A stretch of DNA of 60,321 nt, taken from Parabacteroides distasonis (lineage in GTDB: Bacteria > Bacteroidota > Bacteroidia > Bacteroidales > Tannerellaceae). The stretch spans positions 1 to 60,321 of the forward strand of contig NZ_SRYM01000022.1 in NCBI RefSeq assembly GCF_004793765.1, written 5' to 3'. Both the position numbers and the translations under genes were made by a program. Positions within the stretch are counted from its first letter, which is position 1. The number at the start of each line of letters is the position of its first letter. This document shows positions 1-7,844 of the stretch, piece after piece. The notes beneath the pieces are model-generated. The model was not told the DNA's origin and searched no databases. It was given only the letters and a program-made list of their open reading frames with translations.

Positions 1-177
1 TGGGCCAAATTTATTTAATGTTTAACTAGTCCCTATTTTTTATGGGACACTAATGTCGCATCTTATTTATAAAGCAGGTTGACCGGTTTGCGACTTAGTA
101 ATAAAAGAGGTTGACCATGTTCTATCTTATTCATGAACGAGGTTAAGCCGGACAAAAATAATTAACATTGTTTGCAC

Positions 178-192
178 AAATTCATTCAACTC
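178..192 (+). repeat. 15-bp direct repeat, copy 1 (putative operator)
   Basis: AAATTCATTCAACTC is identical to 1427-1441, and similarity continues weakly for another 17 bases. The two copies flank the regulator gene at 366-1373. Operator function is an inference. Confidence 0.5.
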
Positions 193-239
193 ACGATATA
201 AATAGGTGACCTTAGACTGGCAATCCTAAGACCAATACA

Positions 240-299
240 GACTTGGCTAAGTAATATATACTGTGTTGGGCAAGTCAGTATATATTACTTAGCCAAGTC
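240..299. repeat. 24-bp perfect inverted repeat with 12-nt loop
   Basis: Arms 240-263 and 276-299 are exact reverse complements around a 12-base loop (264-275). It lies 66 bases past the stop codon of the minus-strand regulator gene. Neither strand has a good T-run after the stem, so it is either a long hairpin transcript end or an RNA-stability element rather than a textbook intrinsic terminator. Confidence 0.75.
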
Positions 300-365
300 A
301 GTACTACTGCCGATAGCAAACTCATCACACAAATAAACCATCAAATGAACGTTGAGATAGAGAAT

Positions 366-1373
366 TTACTCTCCCGAAACGATCTTTAGCGAATATCCTT
401 TACCCCGAGCACTCTCTATCACCAAACCCGGAATAGGAGACAAATCCTCTTTAAGCCTTTTAGCCGTAGCGGTAAGAGCATCTTTGGACACACTTCCATC
501 CGGCCAGATTTCTTCTTTCAGCTGATCGGACTCAATGAAATATCCTTTATGTTCTAATAAAATACAAAACAGTTTCAGCCGTTGATTTGCCAATTCGATA
601 CGATGCCTATGATAATGCAATACGCCATGTGTTTCATCGAACAAGATATCTTCTGTTATTTGTATCATCTCTTTAGGTGCTTCTTGTAGCGGTAAGATAT
701 TTATCCTTGGTCTTTTCCATGTCAAGACAATAGCGATAACCCAGAGAATAACCATTGCCAGAATCCAAAATATATTTCGCAAAAACACTTCACCTACTAT
801 ATAAAGGAAAGGAAATTGAACAAACGCTTGCAAAACGATCGCCCGATTCGCTCCAAAAACAATTTCTTTTAATGGTATGAAAGATTGATAAAAAGAAGTA
901 TCTGAAGAGCTACATTCCGTCTTGTCTATAAAGGTATAACAAGTTACGGTCTGAGCCGAAATCGCATGTTCATACAAAGATGCACGAAAAGCGCTATCCA
1001 GCAAGGCGACCTGAATCGGATTCTCCATGGACAAAAAAAACTGGAGACAAAAATCGGACTTCTCCTGTGAAGACATCCTTCGTGCCACCTCCTTATTATT
1101 CTTCATATGTATAATCGTATCGGCAGTCTGGATCGTAATGGTATCTCGTTCCAATCGATTAGCACCTGAATAGGAAAAACAAAAAGCATCCCCTAAATCT
1201 TTTATCCGCCTATTTGTATCATCTTGAACTGCCTGCTGAAATAAAGTTTGAGACTCTTCTTGTAATTCATACTTTACATTGTGGTATGATTTATAAAAAG
1301 ACAACAAGCAAAGCATCGTCATCAGAACAAATACACTCCACTTCCAATAAAATTTCCAATTTTGCTTCTCCAT
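366..1373 (-). CDS. Membrane-bound winged-helix transcriptional regulator (ToxR/CadC-like topology)
   Basis: 335 aa. One transmembrane helix at about residues 12-29, an extracytoplasmic region to about 195, a second helix at about 198-219, then a cytoplasmic OmpR/PhoB-type winged-helix domain (about 240-332) with the typical ending ARGKGYSL. The DNA-binding domain is C-terminal, unlike ToxR, but the one-component membrane-sensor logic is the same. It is divergent from the NVEALA peptide gene that starts 193 bases away, so it probably controls the cluster at 1566-9653. A -7 box (TATCTTTG, minus strand, 1395-1402) lies just upstream, and a 15-base repeat at 1427-1441 could be an autoregulatory operator. 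The periplasmic ligand is unknown; the exported NVEALA peptides are an obvious candidate by inference only. Confidence 0.85.
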   Translation of the reverse strand: MEKQNWKFYWKWSVFVLMTMLCLLSFYKSYHNVKYELQEESQTLFQQAVQDDTNRRIKDLGDAFCFSYSGANRLERDTITIQTADTIIHMKNNKEVARRMSSQEKSDFCLQFFLSMENPIQVALLDSAFRASLYEHAISAQTVTCYTFIDKTECSSSDTSFYQSFIPLKEIVFGANRAIVLQAFVQFPFLYIVGEVFLRNIFWILAMVILWVIAIVLTWKRPRINILPLQEAPKEMIQITEDILFDETHGVLHYHRHRIELANQRLKLFCILLEHKGYFIESDQLKEEIWPDGSVSKDALTATAKRLKEDLSPIPGLVIESARGKGYSLKIVSGE

Positions 1374-1394
1374 AATGATTCCTCGTTGAAACTA

Positions 1395-1402
1395 CAAAGA
1401 TA
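1395..1402 (-). promoter_or_regulatory. -7 box of the regulator gene
   Basis: Read on the minus strand this is TATCTTTG, matching the Bacteroidales consensus TAnnTTTG, 22 bases before the ATG at 1373. No clear -33 TTTG was found. Confidence 0.55.
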
Positions 1403-1426
1403 CGTTTTCCATCCCTTTCTACGAAT

Positions 1427-1441
1427 AAATTCATTCAACTC
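1427..1441 (+). repeat. 15-bp direct repeat, copy 2 (putative operator)
   Basis: Exact second copy of the 178-192 sequence. It lies between the -7 box of the regulator gene and the divergent NVEALA gene, where an operator shared by both would be expected. Function is inferred. Confidence 0.5.
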
Positions 1442-1565
1442 GCAAGATGAAAGATGACTATAGGTAGACTAAAGGCTTATTTTTCAACTGTCAGCTAAAA
1501 GTCACCTAAAAAGATTGGCTATCCAAAGACCAAGCCGTACGTTTGTAACAAAAATTAGAAACGAC

Positions 1566-1784
1566 ATGAAACAAATTACTTTTAAGAAAGCTTTCGCTAT
1601 CATTTTCATTTGCGCCTTGTGTGCTTCGTATTTTCTTTTGAAAGAAGGAAAACAAAATTTCACAGATCTTACTTTCTCTAATATTGAAGCTCTAGCTTCC
1701 GGTGAAAGTGGATCCGGAGATTGCTATGGGGCTGGTTCTCTATCATGTAATGGAGGATATTACAAATATATATACAACCGTTAA
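1566..1784 (+). CDS. NVEALA-family exported peptide 1
   Basis: 72 aa from the ATG at 1566. The frame is open from 1515, but the start at 1566 gives the standard layout MKQITFKKAF plus a hydrophobic segment. After the hydrophobic stretch comes the family signature as NIEALAS, followed by a Gly/Ser-rich tail with two cysteines spaced C-x7-C (CYGAGSLSC) and a Tyr-rich end. NVEALA peptides are common in Bacteroidales, and I know of no established function for them. The Ala-Leu-Ala before Ser resembles a signal-peptidase-I site, but it lies about 25 residues past the hydrophobic core, so cleavage there would need an unusual enzyme; a signal peptidase is encoded at 5525. It precedes the lipoprotein gene at 1793 by 8 bases and is probably co-transcribed with it. 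Confidence 0.82.
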   Translation: MKQITFKKAFAIIFICALCASYFLLKEGKQNFTDLTFSNIEALASGESGSGDCYGAGSLSCNGGYYKYIYNR

Positions 1785-1792
1785 AATAAAAC

Positions 1793-2842
1793 ATGAGCTA
1801 CTACGTATACATAGTTCTATTAATAGGTAGTCTGGTATCCTGTTCGGAATCCTCACAGCACTTCCCCCGCTACGAGGATTTTCCCGATGAAAAGGCATTA
1901 AATGCGCAGGTTATCCACCTAGATACCGCCTTGTTCCGCTATCCTTTCCGGGTAGCGGTCAAGGATGGTATCGCTATTATCATGGACTTGCACAACGTAG
2001 ATTATTTCTTCCATGCCTTCTCTTACCCCGAATGGGAATATATGACATCGTTTGGCAAACGAGGCGAGGGACCCGAGGAAATGGTATCGGCAGATTGCTT
2101 CCGATTTATCTCCAAGGATTCTATCTGGACGCTCGATGCGAACAAAATGCGAACAACCCGGTGGAAGATTGAACAAAATATGAACAACATCATCCCCGTA
2201 GAAACGATCGATATGGACAAGCGGCTGGTTAGGGCATTGGACTTTTACCCGATGGAATCGGGCTTTTTGGTATCTGACTACCTCGGTGAATATAGACAAA
2301 AGTGGACAGACCGAGAAGGGAAATGGATTCACTCCGCTAATCAGATCCCAACCGAAAATAATTATGAGGACATTGCTCGCCCCGCATTGGCGCAAGCGTG
2401 GCGAAGCTTCTTCGACTATAATCCCCAAAAAGGCATCTTGGTCATGGCAACCCAACTAGGAGAAGCATTAGAAATATACAACTTCACAGATACTACACGA
2501 ACCGTACGATACGGACCTAATGGAGAACCTCAATTCGCAATCTCACGATCGGAGGGAATTCCAACCGGCATCATGGGATTCAGTGATGTTCATATCACAG
2601 ACCATTTCATTTATGCCGTATTCCATGGGCGTAGCTTCAAAGATATCGGGCAGGCATACCAACGAGGGGAAGAGATTGAGGATGGAGGACGATATATCTA
2701 TGTATTCGACCTCAAAGGAAACCCCGTCCAGAAATATGTGCTCGACCATGCCATTTACGGTATCAACGTAGATGAGGATACGGGGACGATCCTTGCCACG
2801 GATGTAAACAGCAACGATCCGATTCTTTCATTTAAAATATAA
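1793..2842 (+). CDS. BF3164/TolB-like beta-propeller lipoprotein
   Basis: 349 aa. A signal sequence ends in a lipobox with Cys17 (GSLVSC), followed by repeated propeller-type strands (e.g. FSYPEWEYMTSFGKRGEGPEE). This matches the BF3164 / TolB-like six-bladed propeller lipoproteins that usually neighbour NVEALA peptides. It should be anchored in the outer membrane or on the surface. It starts 8 bases after the peptide gene and is followed after 12 bases by the DUF1573 gene, so the three form an operon. Propellers often bind ligands or partner proteins; binding of the neighbouring peptide is a hypothesis. No catalytic residues were recognised. Confidence 0.8.
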   Translation: MSYYVYIVLLIGSLVSCSESSQHFPRYEDFPDEKALNAQVIHLDTALFRYPFRVAVKDGIAIIMDLHNVDYFFHAFSYPEWEYMTSFGKRGEGPEEMVSADCFRFISKDSIWTLDANKMRTTRWKIEQNMNNIIPVETIDMDKRLVRALDFYPMESGFLVSDYLGEYRQKWTDREGKWIHSANQIPTENNYEDIARPALAQAWRSFFDYNPQKGILVMATQLGEALEIYNFTDTTRTVRYGPNGEPQFAISRSEGIPTGIMGFSDVHITDHFIYAVFHGRSFKDIGQAYQRGEEIEDGGRYIYVFDLKGNPVQKYVLDHAIYGINVDEDTGTILATDVNSNDPILSFKI

Positions 2843-2854
2843 CGACAAAATATC

Positions 2855-3709
2855 ATGAAATACTTAAATCTAATCATACTATTATTATTCCTTCTAGCTT
2901 GCCAAGACAAGAAAAAAGACAAGATCAAGCATTTAGTATCCGAATGGCAAGGAAAAGAGATACGATTTCCGCAGAACATGGTCTTTACACGGTTTGCAAC
3001 CGATACGGTAGACTTCACCCTGCCAAAATCACCCCACAAGGTGCTGGTTTTCGTGGATTCCATAGGATGTACCAGTTGCAAACTCCAACTGCACCGATGG
3101 AAAGAACTGATTCAATACACCGACTCCATTACCCAAGGCAGCATACCGTTCTTGTTTTTCTTCCAGTCCGATGACAAGAAAGAAATACGGTATATATTGA
3201 AAAAAGACAATTTCGACAAACCTATCTGTCTGGATCAATCGGACAGGCTGAACGAACTAAATCATTTCCCGGCCGATGGGAGATTTCAAACCTTCCTATT
3301 GGATAAGGACAATAAGGTCGTAGTGATAGGAAATCCTATCCACAACCCGAATATCCGGGAGCTATACCTAAAAGAGGTCACCGGAAAACAACCCGCTTCA
3401 CAAATACAGACCACCGTGAAAGTGGAAGAGGCATCCATACAGCTAGGAACTATCCAAATGGGAGAAAGCAAAGAGGCTGTTTTCCGATTAACAAACACAG
3501 GAAACAACCCGTTAGTCATACTAGATGCGGCTACGACCTGCGGCTGTGCCCGCCCATCTTTCGACAAACATCCCGCCAAGCCGGGGGAGACCCTTCAAGT
3601 AAGAGTCATCATGACACCGAAAGACAAAGGAGTCTTTGACGAGACGATTACCGTGAAATGCAATACGAATCAACTGATAAAATTAAACATTCGGGGGATG
3701 GCTCAATAA
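2855..3709 (+). CDS. Lipoprotein with thioredoxin-like CxxC segment and C-terminal DUF1573 domain
   Basis: 284 aa. Lipobox Cys16 (LFLLAC). The N-terminal half looks thioredoxin-like, with FVDSIGCTSC giving a CxxC at residues 72-75. The C-terminal 90 residues are a DUF1573 (Ig-like) domain with the typical GTIQMGE start and TTCGCA motif. DUF1573 proteins are common Bacteroidetes envelope proteins of unknown role. The redox-type CxxC beside peptides that carry paired cysteines suggests a part in disulfide formation or sensing, which is inference. Last gene of the first three-gene operon. Confidence 0.75.
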   Translation: MKYLNLIILLLFLLACQDKKKDKIKHLVSEWQGKEIRFPQNMVFTRFATDTVDFTLPKSPHKVLVFVDSIGCTSCKLQLHRWKELIQYTDSITQGSIPFLFFFQSDDKKEIRYILKKDNFDKPICLDQSDRLNELNHFPADGRFQTFLLDKDNKVVVIGNPIHNPNIRELYLKEVTGKQPASQIQTTVKVEEASIQLGTIQMGESKEAVFRLTNTGNNPLVILDAATTCGCARPSFDKHPAKPGETLQVRVIMTPKDKGVFDETITVKCNTNQLIKLNIRGMAQ

Positions 3710-3781
3710 ATAAAAAAGAAGGGAGAGCTTGGCGGATATATTGGAACGATCACAAGCAAGCCTCCCACCCCACTTTTACTC

Positions 3782-3820
3782 ATGAAGCAGAAAGGAGGTG
3801 ACACAAAAGTAGTAAATTAA
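3782..3820 (+). other. 12-codon ORF containing a 13-nt perfect complement of the 16S rRNA 3' end
   Basis: AGAAAGGAGGTGA (3790-3802) is a full-length anti-SD match. It is rare in Bacteroidales, which mostly initiate without Shine-Dalgarno sites. No ATG follows at normal spacing; the match lies inside a 12-codon ORF (ATG 3782, TAA 3818-3820). The next real gene starts 120 bases downstream. It may be a relic of a lost gene start or a ribosome-docking leader. Confidence 0.4.
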
Positions 3821-3922
3821 ATTGAAAGAGGAATTCGAGAATATCCTTATCTTGCAGAAGAATAGTAAGCAAGAGATTAAATTCTCAAAAACATAAAACA
3901 TAAACAATAAAAAATAAGATAC

Positions 3923-4138
3923 ATGAAAAAAGGAATTTTCGGCTTAATTATTATAGCCGTAACAGCAATCGCAGGTTGGAATTACAGTAAGAATAATAAC
4001 GATGTTAAGTTATTAGACTTAACCCTCAATAACATTGAGGCCTTGGCTAGTGATGAGTATCATGACTCAATATGGGACATATACTCAACATCAACAGGCC
4101 ACTCTTGTGTACGAGGAGGTTCACATAGTTGCTTATAA
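3923..4138 (+). CDS. NVEALA-family exported peptide 2
   Basis: 71 aa. A Lys-rich start and hydrophobic segment (IFGLIIIAVTAIAGW) are followed by NNIEALAS and a tail ending CVRGGSHSCL. The two tail cysteines are spaced C-x7-C exactly as in peptide 1, with a shared C-x3-G-S-x-S-C pattern although the rest of the tails differ. This keeps the leader and the cysteine loop as the conserved parts. A strong stem-loop at 4155-4194 follows, separating it from the next lipoprotein gene. The promoter is uncertain; TATCTTGC at 3849-3856 is a weak -7 candidate. Confidence 0.82.
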   Translation: MKKGIFGLIIIAVTAIAGWNYSKNNNDVKLLDLTLNNIEALASDEYHDSIWDIYSTSTGHSCVRGGSHSCL

Positions 4139-4154
4139 CAAAAAATCTAATAAA

Positions 4155-4194
4155 AAATTCACAGAAGCCTATAAATAAAGACTTCTGTGAATTT
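4155..4194 (+). terminator. Stem-loop between peptide 2 and propeller lipoprotein (attenuator-like)
   Basis: Perfect 13-bp arms 4155-4167 and 4182-4194 with a 14-base loop. The right arm ends in TTT but no long T-run follows. It sits between the peptide stop (4138) and the next ATG (4210) and probably lets more transcript stop after the short peptide than continue into the lipoprotein. Confidence 0.65.
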
Positions 4195-4209
4195 AAAATA
4201 CAAATACCC

Positions 4210-5313
4210 ATGAATAAACTATCATTCTTTATTATCTTTATATCAATAGGTTTACTTTCCGGTTGTTCTCAGAAAGAAAATAGAGCAGACTCTCCTATCA
4301 TTGATTTTGGAGAGTCCATCAATTCTATAAAAGCTAGTCAATTAATCAAAATAGAAAATTCTGTCAAACTTGAGACAAAAGACGAGTGTTTAATTGGTCA
4401 TATAGACCACGCATGTGTTTATGATAGACATATATACATATTAGACTCATGGATTTCTAAAAGCCTATTTGTCTTTAATGACGAAGGTAAATATATAACA
4501 AAGATATCTGCTGCATCTGGTGGGGAAGGAGAATTTTTAATTCCTTACAACTTTGAAATAGATAAAGAAAACAACACTCTTTTATTAAATGACATCGCAC
4601 AAAACAAGTTGCTATTTTACGATATAAAAGATTTTAAATATATCAAGTCAATAAACTACAAAGAAAAGTATAACGCTATTTGTAAATTAACAAATAAGGA
4701 CTTATACATTGGTTACAAACCGATGCGTAATATTCATGAAAACAATAATACACAAATAGATATCCTAGATAGCGACCTAAATAAACAAAAAGGACTAATA
4801 AAAGCAGATCCTCGCACCTCTATATTAAGTGGAAAGGTTTTCAATTTTTATAATACGAAACAAGGTGTCGTTGTCTTTCCTTTTTTCTCTAACAAGCTAT
4901 ACAACATCACAGCTGACACTGCAATGGTTCGCTACGAGCTAAGATTTGGAGAATACGATTTCCCACCAAATGATTTTTTCAGTTCAAAGCAATACGAGCC
5001 TATCCCTATATTCCAACAGTTAGAAAAAGAAGAGTTTATACAAAACATATATCCATACGAAACGACAGATTATCTTTTAGTTAAATATGATGTCAAAAAA
5101 AATAATTTTATGGCCATACACAACAAACATACAAAGAAAAGCATTAATATCGCTTATAACAACATCATCAATGATCTAAATATAAGCAATTTCCCTATAC
5201 CTATATTTAATGAGGGAGAGAATATTACAGGATATATAGATGCCAGCAACATTGACAGTACTATAAAAAAAGGAGACAATCCTATTCTTATCACATTTAA
5301 AATAATTATCTAA
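4210..5313 (+). CDS. Six-bladed beta-propeller lipoprotein (DUF5128-like)
   Basis: 367 aa from ATG 4210; the frame is open from 4129 but only this start gives a signal sequence with lipobox Cys19 (GLLSGC). The body has propeller strands such as HACVYDRHIYILDSW and SLFVFNDEGKYITKI, typical of the 6-bladed propeller lipoproteins found with NVEALA peptides. The gene is markedly more AT-rich and richer in Asn/Lys/Ile than its neighbours, suggesting separate acquisition. It is followed by the remnant of a further propeller gene. Likely outer-membrane or surface anchored; ligand unknown. Confidence 0.75.
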   Translation: MNKLSFFIIFISIGLLSGCSQKENRADSPIIDFGESINSIKASQLIKIENSVKLETKDECLIGHIDHACVYDRHIYILDSWISKSLFVFNDEGKYITKISAASGGEGEFLIPYNFEIDKENNTLLLNDIAQNKLLFYDIKDFKYIKSINYKEKYNAICKLTNKDLYIGYKPMRNIHENNNTQIDILDSDLNKQKGLIKADPRTSILSGKVFNFYNTKQGVVVFPFFSNKLYNITADTAMVRYELRFGEYDFPPNDFFSSKQYEPIPIFQQLEKEEFIQNIYPYETTDYLLVKYDVKKNNFMAIHNKHTKKSINIAYNNIINDLNISNFPIPIFNEGENITGYIDASNIDSTIKKGDNPILITFKIII

Positions 5314-5347
5314 TAAACTGTGAGATATATTTGCATCATAATAAGAC

Positions 5348-5500
5348 GTGAATATATCTCTTATAAATTACACACTAGACCAAGGAGTCTCCTCCATCGC
5401 AGTAGACAATCAAAAGCGGAAGATTTATGGCATCAGCGATGGTCCGGAATATCATAGTGGAGTTCTGCTATTAATAGATCTCCAAAGAATTGGGATATAG
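5348..5500 (+). pseudogene. C-terminal remnant of a BF3164-type propeller gene
   Basis: An open frame of 50 codons ending at TAG 5498-5500 reads VSSIAVDNQKRKIYGIS followed by a GVLLLIDL-type strand, the usual last blade of BF3164/TolB-like lipoproteins. There is no start with a signal sequence and the N-terminal 300 residues are missing. It lies between an intact propeller gene and the signal peptidase gene, so a third peptide-lipoprotein unit probably decayed here. The identification rests on pattern recognition only. Confidence 0.6.
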
Positions 5501-5524
5501 GAGAAAAATTATAAGTACAAAAGA

Positions 5525-6436
5525 ATGAGAATAAAAAAACGTATATACAAAACAAGTATAAATCAGATACTAGACTATCTGGCACTTATACTCTATGGAA
5601 CATTTGGAGTCTGTTGTATATACATATTACTCCTTATCTTTTGTTTCAGCACGTTCAAAATCCCTTCCGATTCCATGGAGCCTCAACTCCAAACCGGAGA
5701 TCAAGTATTAGTAAACAAATGGATCGCCGGACCTAGGCTATTCAATATTTTCGCATCTATGAAAGGGAAGCGGGTAGATATATACAGAGTACTCGGAGTC
5801 GGGCAAATCAAACGGAATGATATTCTCGTATTCAACTACCCGCATCCCTATTCATGGGAGCGGATCGAAATGCACATCATGCAATATTATATCAAACGCT
5901 GCCTCGGGTTACCGGGAGACTCCATCCGGATCGAACAGGGATTCTACCGAAACAACCATACAAAAGAGCCTTTGGGGAATGTGGAAAGTCAAGCGAACCT
6001 ATCCAGACAAAAAGCGGATCGGATGCCGGACGGTGTCTACCGTTGTTTCCCTTTTGATTCTACATTCAATTGGAATGTTCATGATTTCGGTCCTTTGTAT
6101 ATCCCCCGAAAAGGGGATAGAATTACCGTGAATCAAACAAATTATAAGCTATACAAACAAATGATCGAGTGGGAATCAAAAGATTCCCTATCGTGGAAAG
6201 AGAATAAGGCTTATAGGGGGAACAAAATCATAGAGCACTATCAATTCCAAAACAACTATTACTTCGTGGCGGGAGATAAAACCGAAAACTCCCGGGACTC
6301 GCGATATCTCGGGCTTATACCGGAGGATTTCATCGTGGGTATCGCTTGGAAAGTGTGGAAATCCAAAGATCCTTACACGGGAAAATACAGGAAAGATCGT
6401 TTTTGGAAAAATATTCGTAACAATCAAGAGCCATGA
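5525..6436 (+). CDS. Signal peptidase I (S26A family), cluster-specific paralogue
   Basis: 303 aa. A hydrophobic N-terminal helix (about 20-42) is followed by the catalytic Ser box IPSDSMEP (Ser50), the lysine box YIKRCLGLPGD (Lys124) and the late box GDKTENSRDSRYLG. These are all the hallmarks of an active type I signal peptidase, which cleaves after A-x-A outside the inner membrane. The length fits Bacteroidetes LepB paralogues. Its stop overlaps the next gene's start by 4 bases (ATGA), so it is translated with the transglutaminase-like gene. Setting beside two NVEALA peptides with an Ala-Leu-Ala motif suggests it matures them rather than general secretory proteins; that is an inference. 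The symbol lepB is avoided because the housekeeping gene is likely elsewhere. Confidence 0.9.
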   Translation: MRIKKRIYKTSINQILDYLALILYGTFGVCCIYILLLIFCFSTFKIPSDSMEPQLQTGDQVLVNKWIAGPRLFNIFASMKGKRVDIYRVLGVGQIKRNDILVFNYPHPYSWERIEMHIMQYYIKRCLGLPGDSIRIEQGFYRNNHTKEPLGNVESQANLSRQKADRMPDGVYRCFPFDSTFNWNVHDFGPLYIPRKGDRITVNQTNYKLYKQMIEWESKDSLSWKENKAYRGNKIIEHYQFQNNYYFVAGDKTENSRDSRYLGLIPEDFIVGIAWKVWKSKDPYTGKYRKDRFWKNIRNNQEP

Positions 6437-7842
6437 ATAGAATCATTACATTTCTGCTATGCGCGACAAGCCTGCTTGCTTGCGACTTCACCTCTAGTCC
6501 GGAAGAAAGAATGCTGGAGTATGCTTTGCGACAAGCCGGTGATAACCGAAAAGAGTTGGAATACGTTATCGAACATTACGAAGGTGACTCATTAAGAAGA
6601 GAAGCCGCCTGTTTTCTTATACGTAATATGGTCTATCACTTCGGATTTGATAAACGAGACAAGGTTCCTGACATTACATCCATATCCTCAAGCTACTTAA
6701 TTAATAACATCGAGTTAGCATTCCAAGTCTGGCCTAAACCTTGGAACCGGAATGTCTGCTTTAACGATTTTTGCAGGTATATACTTCCCTATCGAAGTTT
6801 ACATGAACATCCCTCCAGCCTGCGAGAGACACTTATGAAAACATATCTTCCTTTGCTAGACAGCCTGCATATCAACAATACATACGATGCGGTAATGACA
6901 ATGCAAAAGATTTTAAAGACCCGAGTGGCCTATCACGAAGTTATCCCCCAATATTATCCTACAGCGGAAGAAATTCATGAAACCGGACTTGGACGTTGTG
7001 ACGGGATGGTGATGTATGGTGTTAACATGATGCGTGCGGTTGGTGTTCCCACCGTAGCAGAACATACCATTTGGACTCGGAGGAATAGTGAACATTATTG
7101 GTGTGCCTTTTTAAATGATGATGGGAAATTCTTACCTTTCGCCCCGGAAAATGAGGGGCCGGACTCTTTAATTTATAATCTTACAAGGCCATTTCTAACC
7201 CCCGCCAAGATATACAGATACGGATTCGCTCCTTTTGAGCCGGTAATTCTCGAATCATCCGATGAATACCGGACTTTCCTAAAGAACCCTTTATTAACCG
7301 CTGTCACCGAGCAATATTTACCTCCCGTCACTGATATACAGACAATTTGCGACTTCCCCGTGAAATCGGAGAAAGCACCTGTTTACCTTTGTACCTACAA
7401 TTACAAAAACTGGCGACCTTTCGCCCTAAGTGAACGGATCGGGAAACAGTGCGCATTTTCCAAGATCGTAGGTGATGACGTATTCATCATCGCAGAGTAT
7501 GACAAAGACACGCATGGATTCTTACGCTTTATCACATATCCATTTCATGTGAGTGCCAACGGTATTATCACTAAAATAAAACCGGACTCCACTCACTTCG
7601 AATCGATCTTCATTAATTCGGATAACGCTTATCAACAAAAAGTCCCCCATACACTCTGTTATTGGGAACAAGAGCAACAATGTTTTAAAACCGGACATTT
7701 CCCGATGGAGACATTGCCGAAAGGTATCATTATTCGCGACATCCCCAAAGGCAGCTTATTAAAAGGCATGATATCTTGGCCGGGAAAAGCCGCAGAAGAC
7801 CGCATTTTCTTGATCGACAACGACACGATAAAAAGATATTAA
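6433..7842 (+). CDS. Transglutaminase-like lipoprotein
   Basis: 469 aa. Lipobox Cys17 (TSLLAC). A transglutaminase-type core is visible at about residues 150-235: GRCDGM with the presumed nucleophile Cys189, then SEHYW with His221 and an Asp at 229-230. Such domains act as cysteine proteases or crosslinking enzymes in bacterial envelopes. The start overlaps the signal peptidase stop by four bases, and the next gene begins 2 bases after its stop, giving a tight three-gene unit. The roughly 230 residues after the core were not recognised. It might process, crosslink or degrade the exported peptides. Confidence 0.8.
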   Translation: MNRIITFLLCATSLLACDFTSSPEERMLEYALRQAGDNRKELEYVIEHYEGDSLRREAACFLIRNMVYHFGFDKRDKVPDITSISSSYLINNIELAFQVWPKPWNRNVCFNDFCRYILPYRSLHEHPSSLRETLMKTYLPLLDSLHINNTYDAVMTMQKILKTRVAYHEVIPQYYPTAEEIHETGLGRCDGMVMYGVNMMRAVGVPTVAEHTIWTRRNSEHYWCAFLNDDGKFLPFAPENEGPDSLIYNLTRPFLTPAKIYRYGFAPFEPVILESSDEYRTFLKNPLLTAVTEQYLPPVTDIQTICDFPVKSEKAPVYLCTYNYKNWRPFALSERIGKQCAFSKIVGDDVFIIAEYDKDTHGFLRFITYPFHVSANGIITKIKPDSTHFESIFINSDNAYQQKVPHTLCYWEQEQQCFKTGHFPMETLPKGIIIRDIPKGSLLKGMISWPGKAAEDRIFLIDNDTIKRY

Positions 7843-7844
7843 AC

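Larger units (their letters stand above)
1..365. other. Intergenic region, left edge of window
   Basis: No coding region is seen in these 365 bases. There are three imperfect AGGTTGACC-like boxes (76-84, 108-116, 130-139), a 15-base sequence at 178-192 that recurs upstream of the regulator gene, and a long perfect inverted repeat at 240-299. The boxes could be regulatory, but no gene to the left is visible to test this. Confidence 0.6.

Noticed and set aside
240-299. Invertible promoter or phase-variation site
   Set aside because: The arms enclose only 12 bases and no recombinase gene is near; there is nothing to invert.
1919-2455. 178-codon minus-strand frame over the propeller lipoprotein
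   Set aside because: No signal, no domain, and the plus-strand lipoprotein in the same place is well supported.
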